The notes under the pieces: generated by a model
What the model was told of the DNA's origin: nothing
The model's input: the letters and a program-made list of their open reading frames with translations, nothing else
The model's database searches: none
In this document: one piece after another, positions 25,868 to 36,275 of the stretch
Position numbering within the stretch: the stretch's first letter is position 1
Layout: each line of letters begins with the position of its first letter
Position numbers and translations under genes: made by a program
Assembly: GCA_026261815.1 (NCBI GenBank)
Contig: JAMPIT010000682.1
Location: 1,994,001 to 2,058,000 of the forward strand
Direction of reading: 5' to 3'
DNA from: Monarcha castaneiventris obscurior
Lineage: Eukaryota > Chordata > Aves > Passeriformes > Monarchidae
DNA length: 64,000 bases

Positions 25868-25938
25868 CAGGTTTCTGGGACATCAGAGCAGGAGATTGCA
25901 CTGGATGACCTTGTGAGATCCCTTCCAGCCTTTGATCA
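25868..25938 (+). mobile_element. Probable old CR1 3'-end fragment, sense
   Basis: The segment 'gcaggagattgcactggatgaccttgtgagatcccttccagcc' parallels the CR1 3' UTR ('..ggactagatgacc..gaggtcccttccaacc'). The terminal octamer repeat is not clear. It is short and diverged, so the assignment is moderate. Confidence 0.5.
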
Positions 25939-27795
25939 CAAAGAGTCCAAACCCCCGTACAACAGGAAGCAATCATTCACTGAGCAGCAAAACCACGAGG
26001 CAAATGCTCTCTGTGAGACCTGCATCAGACACCACCAGACCTGCCAGGCTGCTCCCACTGCTCTCTCGAGCCCTTCCTTGATCCAGTCAAGGGCAGAGAG
26101 CTTCAGATGAGCCTCACCTCTGGTCAGCCAGAGATTCTCCTCTGAGAGTCAGAGTCTTTCCCTCATCTTTTAAAAGACAGGCAGCTGGAGCTGCTCCACA
26201 GGTCTGAGAGTTAGGTCAGGCAAATACCCTTCCTGGGGACACCAGTCCATGCTTGTAGGGGCCTCCTGAAAGGAGTCATCCTGAGAGGCAAACTGTGAAG
26301 TGACTCACTCGACGTCTGGCCACATTTGCTCTCTTCATTTGGGTTTGTTTCCTGAGGAAAGGGTGAATCTCCTGTTAATTTCTTGCTGGCCTTCTCTCAG
26401 CATTGGAGATCAGCAGCACTGTGATCCAATAAACAAATAAAAATCTGTGAGCACGAGTAGGAAAGGCCCTGTAGGTGCTCTGCTGACACCTTCAGTGTAT
26501 ATCTTGGCTGAGAGCATCCACCTACCACCAAACAAAATTGACTCAGTAAATTATCTTTTAGCTCCATTGACACCATTTGTCCTTATTCTGGTCACTTCAG
26601 TGCACACACCTCAACTGTTTGTCTATCTCCCTAACACAATTCTAGAGTCCCCAGGTTCCAGTGACATTGTCTTGTAGACACATTTCAATCCTTGGCATTG
26701 AGGTGATGAAGAAATTATTCATTGCTTTTGAGGCATTCTTCTTCTAATTAGCCTGAGTTTATTGTTTGTTTTCTGGTTTGTTTGGGGTTTTTTTTACACT
26801 GAATCAGTGAATTCTGTCAAGTTTGGCCCAAAACTAGGACAAGGAAGAAGAAAATGAAGCAAAAACTGAAGTTGTGTGGTAAGAGCAGTTAAATCAACAA
26901 CAGCAGCAACACAGGTAGAGGAAAGAAGGTTTCTGTTACTCAACATGCTTCTGTAATGAGGCATTAAAAATCACATCGGTCTGCTCTGCCCATTCCCAAA
27001 CTTGGAAGAACTAGCAAACTGGCATAGTTTTAAAAGAATACTGGAGATGGAGCGTTGATTCCTATCAGGAACATAAAAAATTGTGGTTTTCAGATTTTGT
27101 CACACGGTTTCACGGCCAGATGGCTGAGGCACAGCAAAATCCTGTATCTTCTAGCAGCAGGTACAATCACACCAGCAAAACCTCCTGCAAAAGTACAGCT
27201 CCACTGATGTGCAACACGTTTAGCATGGTGTGGCTCCCCCAAAGCAAAATCAGTGCCAAGCTACAACTCCAAATAATCGTTACATCCTCAGAAATTGTGG
27301 TAGCAACACTAAGCTGGGTGCAATGGTCCAAGTTTCTCTTATGCAAGTGTGCAAGCTCCTGTATATCATCCCCTTCAACACAGATCTGTGTTTCTTCAGC
27401 CACAGTGATTACAAGAGGAAGCACAGTCCACTGGGTCCCACTGAAGCTCATGAGAATTTAATTTTTGCTCCACAGAAGGGAAATGCAGGTCGGTGATGTG
27501 CATTTTGGAGCGATGAGCTCTCTCTTCTACAAATATCTCTAATCCTCTCCCCTATTTGGAAGCAATGCAGGCTTTCAAAAGTTCACAGAAGAAATTCAGT
27601 TTGTCTAGTAGCTGTCCTCAAGAGTAATAATATTTATTTATATTGTTGTAATACCTAAAAAGTAGGTGTTAGACCAATAAAATGTGGACGAAAAAAGACT
27701 TTTTTTTTTTTTCCAAAGCACTCACTGTTTTCATACAAGAAGAATGCATGACCTTTTAAATGACCCGTTCTACATGGATCCCAGCGAACAACCCA
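25939..27795. other. Unique non-coding sequence
   Basis: No gene was recognised. Open frames on both strands overlap around 27081-27461 (+ 126 codons, - 94 codons); neither has a recognisable domain. A T-run occurs near 27701-27713, preceded by an AT-rich patch (about 27625-27660). Confidence 0.5.
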
Positions 27796-27799
27796 AATA

Positions 27800-27915
27800 A
27801 AGCTGGCGATTTAACACCGATGTAATTCCATTGAAAATCAGCAGAATTACATCAGCATGAGGTCAGAAAGGGGACATAGGCCCAGATTCTGCAGACACTC
27901 ACAGAATGTAGGAAG
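27800..27915. repeat. Ancient unclassified amniote-type repeat remnant
   Basis: The segment 'gatgtaattccattgaaaatc..gaattacatcagcatgaggtcag' resembles a dispersed motif I recall from reptile and bird genomes ('..accagtgtaactccattgaagtcaatggagttacacc..'). It contains a perfect 10-bp inverted repeat, GATGTAATTC at 27819-27828 and GAATTACATC at 27844-27853. A related segment occurs at 55296-55348. I cannot name the family with confidence. Confidence 0.4.
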
Positions 27916-29284
27916 AGGTATAGAAATCAGATTGTATGGGCAGCAACTGACTTCAGTGGAGGAAATGTGTGCTCAAACCAGCAAAAGGGAGCATACCAAT
28001 GTGGTAACTATAGCAGGCATCTATTTAATTACGTCTTATGTTTAAACCATTCCTTTTTTAATTAAAATCATTGAATTTATCAGTATAAGGGAAACCAAGG
28101 AATCCTCATACTTTGAACACGAAGAAATAAATTATAATTTGTTTGAAGGATTAGTGCCGTCTGGTTTGATTTTAATAAAGATAAGAAAGGAAAAACAGAG
28201 ACATGGACCCACACAACCCCTCATAATGAAGCACATGGCTCTTCTCTGCTCAAACAACAGAACAGATGTATTAAACATACAGTACAGATTTAACAAACTA
28301 TCATTTGTGTTCTTTGTGAAGGTTTAAAAAGGGATTTGGAAAATCATCTTGACCCAGAATCCATGCTTTACCTGCAAATTTTAACGTGACTTCTGAATTA
28401 CTTTTGATGGATTTTGATGCATCAGGTTCCAAAGGAGACTCTTTACATATCAGACCATCAGACCATCAGTCTGTGGACTGCTTGCTTTTGGGTGATTGTT
28501 CTGGGAATCGGCAATTTCCTTCAAATGCAGGGAAGCCTACATTCTCTTAAGTGACAAAGATGTAATTTAGAGAGCAATGATGGATGAATCCACGGTTTTG
28601 ACACTGCAGCAGACCACAGGGATTTGGTTCTACTGCTGGCTTTGCTGCTTTTCTCATGTGAAACTCCCAGGAAAATACCTGTGTATGCTTTTCACAAATA
28701 CAGATTTTTAAAGGTAAGGAGGCCCCATACTTTCTGAATTTAGCCTACATCTCCCCAGTAAAACATTGCTTTGAAAAAGACAGAAAATTCTGATCATGGT
28801 AAGAGTTGGTCTGTTTGATGATGACTTCATCTCTCTGTTAAAACCAATGAACTTCATTCTTTGCTAACAGGGAAGAATTGTAGTTGTGTCCCAGAGAAAG
28901 AGTACAGAGAATACTACAAAAACCCCCACAGGAATTCAAGAAGAGAATAATGAGTAAGTGCAGCAGGTGGGTGACATCCCCTGGGTGACAAGCTGACAGG
29001 AAAAAGGGAGACCAGGCAATATCACCACACAAAAATATCCTTATTCCAAAATCAAGAATGAAGAGGAAATGCGGGAGAGACAAATCTGTTTGCACCACAA
29101 CTGCTGCATTTTTATGAAAAACATGGGAAAAAAAATCACTCAAAGACAAACACAAAAGAACATCATGAACACACAGAAATAAAAAAATATTAAACCAAAA
29201 AGGGTGGTGCCAAGAGGAAAGAAGAATAACTAAAATGACACAGTTTCTCCATAAAGAAAAGACCCTAACAAAAACCCTCTAAAA
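27916..29284. other. Unique non-coding sequence
   Basis: No exon, RNA gene or classified repeat was recognised. Short frames only. Confidence 0.5.
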
Positions 29285-31140
29285 CTGCGTAAAAGGGAAG
29301 TCTTGGTCTGTTACTCAATGGGGAGAGAAAGATACTGGTGGATGGCACTATTTGATGTCTTTTTGCTTCACTCTTCAGTAAAGAGGTCCTCTGCAACCAG
29401 GTGGCAATGTCATCAACATGAAGAGCAAATCATGTCAAAACAACCTTATTTCTATCTCTGACAGAGAAACAGATCTCATGTGGATGGAGAGTGTAGGCCT
29501 CATTTAACCAAATTTAGAAAGGCTTTGGACTTTATCTAGGAAGACATCCTAATAAATAATCTAAGAGCATCTAAATAAAACTGAATTAATGTGGGTACAA
29601 AGTGATTGGAAGTCATACCTAAACAATAATTATCATTGGTGTAAACAGTGATCAAGGGTGAGGAAAAAGCTGAGGCACTTAATGCCTTCTTTGGCTGTCT
29701 GTCTTTAAAAGTTAAACCAGCTCTCCTGAGCTGGAATACAGAGTGGAGTGAAGCCTCCACGATCCAAGGGGAAGTGTTAATGCCCTCAATATCTGTTAGA
29801 CACACACAAGGCCATGGGGCAAGATGGGATCCTCCCAAGGAATTCCACTGAGAGATCTGGTGGAAGAGCTCACCAAGATATTTTCAATCATTTATGGTTA
29901 GTCCTGGCTACACAGGGAGGTCTCGGGACTGAAATTTGGCAAATGTTACACTCTTCTACAAGATGGATCAAGAGAGGGAGATGGGGAACTGCAGAACTAC
30001 AGGCCTCACCCACCCTCAGTGGCAGGGAGGCCATGGAGCAGATCACCTTGAGTGCCACAGCAACAGGTACAGGACCAGCAGGGGATCAGGCCCAGCCAGC
30101 CTGGCTTTAGGAGAGGCAGGTCCTGCCTGACCGACCTGATCTCCTCCTGTGACAAGGTAACCTGCTCACTGGGTGAGGGAAAGGCTGTGGAGGTGGCTGC
30201 CTGGGCTTTACAAAGCCTTTGACACCTTCTCCCACAGCCTCTCCTGGAGAAGCTGGCTGCTCACGGACAGGGCCCTGTTCTCTGGATGCAGAACTGGCTG
30301 ATGGCAGGGCTGAGGAGTGGTGGGGAATGGAGGGACATCCAGCTGGGGCTGGGCACCAGTGGGGTTCCCATGGGATCAGTGCTGGGGCCAGGCCTGTTTA
30401 ACATCTTCATCAAAGGCCTGGCTGAGGGGATCGAGGGCCCCCTCAGTCAGTGTCTGACAGCACCGAGCTGGGTGGGAGTGTGGGTCTGCTGGGGGGCAGG
30501 AGGGCTCTGCACAGGGATCTGGACAGGCTGGATCCATGGGATGAGGCCAGTGGGGTGAGGTACAGCCAGGGGAAGTGCTGGCTCCTGCCCTTGGGTCCCT
30601 TCAGCCCCCTGCAGCTCCAGGCTGGGGCAGAGGGGCTGGAAAGCTGGGAAAGGCCCTGGGGGTGCTGGTGGCAGCAGCTGGACACAGCCCAGGGGTGCCC
30701 AGGTGGCTAAGGGGGTCAGTGTCATCCTGGGCTGTGTCAGAAATTATGTGTCTGGCTTTGGACATGACACTTGACGAGAGACATAAATCCCCCAGGAGAA
30801 ATAGCAGCATGATTGAAAATTTTAAGAACATGTCTAAGACAGAAAGACCAAATGAGTTAGGATTGTTCTGAGAAGAGAAAACTGTGGTGAGTCATGAAGG
30901 TAATCCTTTCATACAGTTGAGTTGCTGCAGAAAAGAAAGATTCAAATGCTTCTCCACACCCAAAGACTTAAAATGCAGCAAAGAAGATTTAGATCAGGCA
31001 GACATCAAGGGAAGCTTTCTGATGGTAAGAATAATTAAGGACTGTGGAGGATGGTCCGTGGAGGTTGTGGAATCTCCATCTTGCCAGCTTTTAAAAAGCA
31101 GATTGATGCAAATAAAGGTAGAGACAAAGATAAAAGATTG
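29285..31140 (+). mobile_element. Composite CR1 LINE: older copy enclosing a younger segment
   Basis: The outer parts follow an old CR1 type. The left flank (29285-29650) includes 'ggagagaaagatactggtggatggcac' and 'gacatcctaataaataatctaag', then 'gtgggtacaaagtgattgg..ttatcattgg'. The right flank (about 30755-31140) includes 'aaaatgcagcaaagaagatttag', 'ggttgtggaatctccatctt' and 'cttttaaaaagcagattga'. Between them lies a less diverged CR1 ORF2 segment (listed separately). Both parts are in the same orientation. All reading frames are interrupted, so no functional protein is encoded. It could be a nested insertion or a recombination product between two CR1 copies. Confidence 0.85.
29654..30752 (+). 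pseudogene. Younger CR1 ORF2 reverse transcriptase fragment, broken
   Basis: This is CR1 ORF2 sequence in order: 'gaggaaaaagctgaggcacttaatgccttcttt', 'gatgggatcctcccaagg', 'ctacaggcctcaccc' and 'aagcctttgacaccttctcccacagc'. It ends with 'gcccaggtggctaag..catcctgggctgtgtcag'. The most convincing coding trace is 30361-30411, which translates GVPMGSVLGPGLFNIFI, the conserved reverse transcriptase block just before the catalytic aspartate motif. The FADD catalytic box that should follow near 30445-30460 is destroyed ('cagtgtctgacagcacc'). The upstream D-containing block is also damaged. The copy lacks both the 5' part of the element and the normal CR1 3' tail at its right edge. Lower divergence than the flanks marks it as younger. 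It is a dead retrotransposon gene. Confidence 0.85.
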
Positions 31141-31384
31141 CTTTTAAAATGTGTCCTTTGGTCTTTCATATCACTGTGATTCAAATGCAGAATGAGAGCC
31201 ATATTGCTCCACCAACCTCATGGGGGATTTCCTAGGATATTAATGAGTATTTACAAGACACTGAGTGCTGCACAGATACATACTCCAATGTAATAGATAA
31301 ATCACAATCCTCATGTCCAACAGAGAGAGGGGGAAAAGAGCAATCAATGCTGTGTTCTTTCTAGTTTCACTGTCATGGGTAATT

Positions 31385-31515
31385 GATTTGAAAATGTTGC
31401 CTGTTATATGTGGAAACTGAGGCAGGGGACATAACGTGCCCAAAGTCACATGGCAAATCATTGGCAGAGCTGGAGCAGACCCCATGTGTTTTGTGGTCAC
31501 TGAACCACAGCAGCA
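31385..31515 (-). mobile_element. MIR-like core-SINE remnant, antisense
   Basis: The + strand 'gtggaaactgaggcagggg', then 'gtgcccaaagtcacatggc' and 'attggcagagctggagcag', matches the reverse complement of the MIR core ('..gaaactgaggc..ttgcccaaggtcacacagc..ggcagagc'). This is one of the clearer MIR matches in the window. It is diverged and not expected to be active. Confidence 0.65.
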
Positions 31516-31657
31516 AATGCCTGGAGCATCAGAGGCCCTGCATCATGACCCATAATGTGTGTTCTGGCACAGAGACAAGCCATGGTTAGCTGTACGAAAT
31601 ACTGTTGTCCTCTCTGGTGTCTGATTAAGAACATGCTGCCAGCCATCATCTTATGCT

Positions 31658-31717
31658 CTTAGAAATTTAAGGACAGCAAGTACCACCTCAAGACCTTGCT
31701 GTCCTAAAATTTCTAAG
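31658..31717. ncRNA. 60-nt near-perfect hairpin, pre-miRNA-like
   Basis: Arm 1 (31658-31680) and arm 2 (31695-31717) are 23 nt each and are reverse complements except at one position (22/23). The loop is 14 nt (31681-31694, 'taccacctcaagac'). Stem length, single mismatch and short loop fit a metazoan microRNA precursor, and also fit the ends of a small palindromic transposon. I do not recognise a known miRNA. Arm 2 overlaps a second palindrome (31707-31723, AAATTTCT-A-AGAAATTT), so the sequence has alternative folds. There is no direct evidence of transcription. The strand is undetermined because the structure is symmetrical. Confidence 0.4.
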
Positions 31718-31723
31718 AAATTT

Positions 31724-32040
31724 AGGCATATTCTTCAAACTCTACACTTCCACAAGGTAGCCAGATAGGTAGTCAGATTGATACAACTTTATTATAACTT
31801 TTCACTGTGTGTCAGTGGGTTTCCCCTGAAGAAAGGACTAATAACATCAGTCTGCATTTCCCCAGTTTTCAGCCAAATCACAAGGGCTTGGAGCAATATA
31901 CATTCACCAGAGCAGTAATTAGAAGGACCCTTGGTTATCCTGGAAATGAGATTCAGATGGCAGAGATAAAACTGGTAGATGCTAAAACACAGACCCCCTC
32001 TCTAAAGTTCTGGGAGATGAAATGGCCCTGCTGTATATCA
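31724..32040. other. Unique non-coding sequence
   Basis: No feature was recognised beyond the hairpin to its left. Confidence 0.5.
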
Positions 32041-32369
32041 CATCTCACTGCAGTAAATTGTGGCTGATGAAGTATCGGACATGGGAACTCTGAACTACCG
32101 AGGTGCCTCTAAATGAGCTCCGGACCTCAGAGAGCCGAGCCCCCTCTTGCATGAAGGCTAGGCAAGGAAAATGCATGCAAGCCTTTGTTCTGCCTCTTGG
32201 CGCGGAGACAACATGCTCTCCACAGCCTGTGAGGAGCATGGCTCCATCCTGCAGGGTGCTGGAGGCTCCCAGGCGCTCTGCCCCTTCCCCTGCACAGCTG
32301 GGCTTGATTAGGAGGGCAGCACTCTCACTGCCTTGACAACTAGCAGCACAGCTCTGCTTTTCAGGCATG
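32041..32369 (+). other. Candidate exon ending at a consensus splice donor (speculative)
   Basis: The block is more GC- and CpG-rich than its neighbours ('tatcggac', 'taccgagg', 'agccgag', 'ggcgcggag'). It ends at 'tcaggcATG|GTAAGTgc', where 32370-32375 is a perfect GTAAGT donor. An exon with ATG as its last codon would be a plausible first exon of an untranslated or split-start transcript. No partner acceptor, TATA box or CpG island is evident, so chance occurrence is quite possible. Confidence 0.2.
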
Positions 32370-33935
32370 GTAAGTGCTTGCAAAGTGATGGCCCCTCAAG
32401 GAGAAGGGACATTTCCAGTACAGAAGCTGAAGTTTTCCTTGTGACAGCAGGAGATGCTGTCGAGTCCTTATTTGCTGGATTTACTGGCTTCCATGCAGGC
32501 ATGCTGCCGGGAGACCGCTTGCTGTTTGATGGGGGCCTGAAGTTTAAAGCTGCTTCCAGAGTTTTGTTGAGACAGACAGAATTCTGTCAACAGCACACCA
32601 GACAGAGAATCGTTAATAAGAACACACTTTGGGATGCTGCTGTGTGCATGCTCTCTTCCTGGTGGTTGCAGTTCTAAACTAATTAATTTCTGTGATCTGA
32701 ACCATTCTCTTTTATTAGTAGTACCAGCATGTGCAGTGCTGCATAGTTATAGATGATGTGCTCTCTCTGGGGATCCTATCAGCATGCCATTGTAGGTCTT
32801 CACAACATGGAGAGAAATGTCTCCTGTGCTTCCTCAGCAGTGTTAAATTTTTTTTCAGGTTGTTATTTATTTCCCTTGAACTCATTCTGCTTTCTCCCTC
32901 CTCAAGAGCTCTGTGTTTGCTCCTTATGGGTTTCAGGGGCTGTTCAGCTCTGTCCTTGACTCTGACTGCTCAGAGTGACCTTTCTGATAATTCTTCTCCT
33001 CTCCCTGGGGCTGTGGTTTGTGGGTAAGGCAAACTCACAGTTTCCTTGGATAATCTGACTTCATTATTTTCATTGTCAGGGGAGTGTGAGGTTCTTCTGC
33101 TCCTTGGTGCACAGCCTTCAGGATGAGTGATACATGGGTTTCTCCTATCTCATGACAGATAATCTTGACAAGGCTCCTCTTTTCTATTGCTTGTCTCACT
33201 ATACAGAGCACAAAAACACAAACACACACACACATGGTCCTGCTTTGTGCATTGGCCCTTAGCAGCTGTGCTGCAAGGTCTTGTCGGATTCTCAGCTCTT
33301 TCTTGCTGCTCAGGTAGGAATGTGTCTACCAAGGTTCCCAAAAGCACCTCTCCATGCATCTTTCAAAGTGTCCTGATTTGTAGAAGCTGAAGGACAATTA
33401 GTCAGTAATCACTGGCCTCTTTTGGAAACCTAATATAGGGCATAGCTGCTGCTTCCAGAGAGTGCTCCACTAATCATTTTTGTTGTGTCATTCTTGGTTC
33501 GTTTTACTCCCAGTTCACCTTTTTGCTTTTTCTTTTATTTTTTTTTTCCAGAAATGCAAAAATCTCCATGTTCCACGTGCCCTTGGGTAGCAGCTGGAGC
33601 CCGTTTTTCCCTGAACATAGAACAGTTTCTTGGCTGCAGGAGACACCATTGTGCATCAGCATTTGCAATCCCAGACATCACCAGGACCCTCTTGTTTTCA
33701 AGCAAGCCCTGATGCAGATTTCTGCTGTTGCACTTGTATTCTATCTACTTCTGCTTTGTTTAGCACTGGAGCACAAGCACCTCTGATTCAGGACCTTTTC
33801 AACACTGCTGGAGTGAAAGCTTAGCTTGCTGTTGGCCAGTTCTGGCCCCCACACCTGGAGCACATCTGCCTCACATATCTCCTAGCCTTTGTACTGCCTT
33901 CCATTGGCATTTGAAATTTTTTTCAGTATTTCACT
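32370..33935. other. Unique non-coding sequence
   Basis: No gene was recognised. A CA-type tract lies around 33209-33233. Many overlapping short frames occur on both strands. Confidence 0.5.
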
Positions 33936-33939
33936 TGTT

Positions 33940-34560
33940 CTTTTCAACAACATTCATCTCTGTCATAACAGACTGCTATATTCTGAGTATAGATTTATCT
34001 GTGCAGATCCCATTCCAAATAACTATCTAAATAAAACGTAATATTTCTTCTCCACAGCCATGTCATTTGTTTTTCGCCTAGAAGCCTGAACATTTATTGA
34101 TGAATCCATATTTGTACTACAGCAGTCTCTCTAATAATTTCTTTAGTCATGTTCTGTGTGGTTTGTAATAGTGCATGAAAGTGGAAAGGGAAGTTATGCA
34201 AATATCAATAATAATTACATTCTCTGTATGCAGATTTCCTCAATATTTCTTGAAATTCATCTTCTAAATTACTTTTGCACAATTTAAGCAAATGTAAACA
34301 TGCATTTTAATAATTGTGGACCATTTAGAGTGCAATCTCTACTCAGTTAATCCTCGCAATTAAGGAAGTACTGTAAATAAATATAATGTATATACCCAGA
34401 AATATGGTTGCCTTGATATTTACACATTTTACAAGATAGTAGGTTGCTCTTCTAATTCAAAGTGACAGTTTCATTGTTAGGGTAGATTTAACTGTTTTAA
34501 TAAAATGCAGTATTGCTATAATTGATTTAAGAGAAGTTTCCAGAACTAAAACCTAACATT
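33940..34560. promoter_or_regulatory. AT-rich motif-dense block, candidate conserved enhancer
   Basis: Long non-repetitive AT-rich sequence with an exact POU octamer ATGCAAAT at 34196-34203, immediately followed by 'atcaataataattac' (homeodomain-type cores). Further TAAT, ATTTGCAT-like and TTTAAT motifs follow through 34510. Very few open frames span it. Such texture is frequent in ultraconserved developmental enhancers near transcription factor genes. Function is inferred only, and conservation was not tested. Confidence 0.35.
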
Positions 34561-34621
34561 CTTGAATATGCAGACCTCTTTAGTCATTGATGTTTGTCTG
34601 GTGTCACCATATATTTTATAT

Positions 34622-34639
34622 AACAACAACAACAACAAC

Positions 34640-34669
<30 letters not shown>
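34622..34669 (+). repeat. Compound AAC/AAT trinucleotide microsatellite
   Basis: About six AAC units pass directly into about nine AAT units, read directly. The two repeats differ by one C-to-T change, so the second probably spread from a mutated unit of the first. Confidence 0.95.
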
Positions 34670-34670
<1 letters not shown>

Positions 34671-35645
34671 CAGTCCTAGATTTCCACCTTTAAAAGCAGT
34701 ATCTCACCAGAGACTCCACATTCAAGAGAGAAATGTTTTATTAATGGTGGTTCTTCATCCTATTATTGGTTTTACAGAGGCTTCTGATAGTCTTTGTTGC
34801 TCCAAATTTGACCAACATGTCTTCCAATACTTTGAAGTCAGTAACACAACCAGCAGGTGGTGTTTGATATCCTAACAGTGCTCTGGAGTTAAAATTCTGT
34901 CTGTCCATGGAGCCACCTCTCCCAGTCCTTCAGCCCTTGCTATGGTTCATCAACACAACAAGGCATTTTTTTCTGCTCTTCCCTTCCCAGTGTTTTAAAG
35001 GATCACAGCCCTCAGAGAACATCTGAGGTGCATCATGCTCCTTCCAGCTGTCTGAGGGTAAGACTGGGGCTCCCTTGTTCCAAGATGTGGGAGCTCGGTG
35101 TCTTTAAAGTGACTCTCAGCTGCTGCAGGGATCTTCTGCTCTGCATGTGACGTCTTTGGAAGCAAATGAAACAACAGGCTGAAGACAAGCCTCTTAAGGG
35201 CTGTTGACACATCATCTGTTTCACTGAGATCCAAACAGTCCTCAGCAGGATGCAACAACAAAACTCAGCCCGCCAAACCAGGATGCTTTCATATACAAGT
35301 TGATCCAGAAGCCGGGAGAGAAAAGATGGATCTCACCCACCTTGGCCTCCTCCCAAAGCAGCCCTACTGGGGATGTACCTATAAATCAAGTGCAAAGCCA
35401 TCTCCAGAAAGGGTCAATCCTTATTGTAAAACAGCACTTGCACGGAGCTGTAAATTTAAAATGTTTTTTACGGAAATGGACTGGTGAGTTCTCTTCCCCA
35501 AAAGAGCTGACAGCTGTCTGTACCCCATCGAGCTACAGGGACCCTTTTAAAAGCAGTTGCTTACTCAGAAACAAGAAGCTGCCTGTAGCTAGCATCCAAT
35601 AAATCACCACTTTCAACTTGGGTTGCGCATTCTCAGATGTGTTAT
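34670..35645. other. Unique non-coding sequence
   Basis: No exon, RNA gene or classified repeat was recognised. Confidence 0.5.
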
Positions 35646-35649
35646 CAGA

Positions 35650-35740
35650 ACACAGATTCATAGATTTTGAGGCCAGAAGGGACTGCTCTGATCATCCAGT
35701 CTGACTTCCTGCATAACACAGGTCAGAGAACATCACCCAG
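35650..35740 (-). mobile_element. Ancient CR1 3'-end fragment, antisense
   Basis: The + strand 'cacagattcatagattttgaggcc', 'agaagggactgctctgatcatcc' and 'agtctgacttcctgcataacacagg' is the reverse complement of an old CR1 3' UTR (sense: '..gaggtcagactagatgatca..ggtcccttctggcct..tctatgaatct'). This old type is common in turtles, crocodilians and birds. It is the only CR1 piece in the window in antisense orientation. Confidence 0.75.
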
Positions 35741-36149
35741 CAACTCCTGCTGCGGAGGGAATTGTTGTGGCCCTCTTTTTCACATGCTGCTGTTGCAGTG
35801 GCTGTCAACCAGTGAAACATGCTTATCCCAAACAGAGCACATCACCTTGTTCTGGAAGCCTTCCAAGACAGCGAGCCAGGCTCAGGTTATATTTGTTTAT
35901 AAGGAGAAGAAAGAAAGGAAATGATCCCCCCAGAGAAAATCCGATGCTGCCCACCACCTTGTGGGGAATATAGTGCTGTTGATGAGAATAACAAATAGCA
36001 CATGGCTGGTTTGGTATACCCCTGGTAATTCCAGCGCTGCACTGAGACCGGAGCAAACTAGAGGAAAATAAAACCTCTGTAACAGAAAATAGGGATACAC
36101 ACCATAAGTACTCCTAGGGGACAAGAGATTTTGTACACCCCATTTTATA

Positions 36150-36275
36150 GAGAGAGGGAAGGTTTGTAGGAAGAGGCAATATCTTTTATTAGACCACCTG
36201 ATATATTTGGGGGATAAAAAGGGCAAGGTATCAGACATGCAAGCCCCTTCTTGACACCTGAAATGTAATTTTATT
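36150..36275. repeat. Possible ancient amniote interspersed repeat remnant
   Basis: The segment 'gcaatatcttttattagacc' followed about 70 bases later by 'gcaagccccttcttgacacctga' resembles a dispersed repeat I recall ('aatatcttttattggaccaac..aagcttgc..cttcttcaggcctga'). The family name is uncertain and the match is short. Confidence 0.35.

Noticed and set aside
30286..30558. Open frame carrying a reverse transcriptase block, as a possible live CR1 protein
   Set aside because: The catalytic FADD box is destroyed and the frame is short. It is a dead CR1 fragment and is annotated as a pseudogene.
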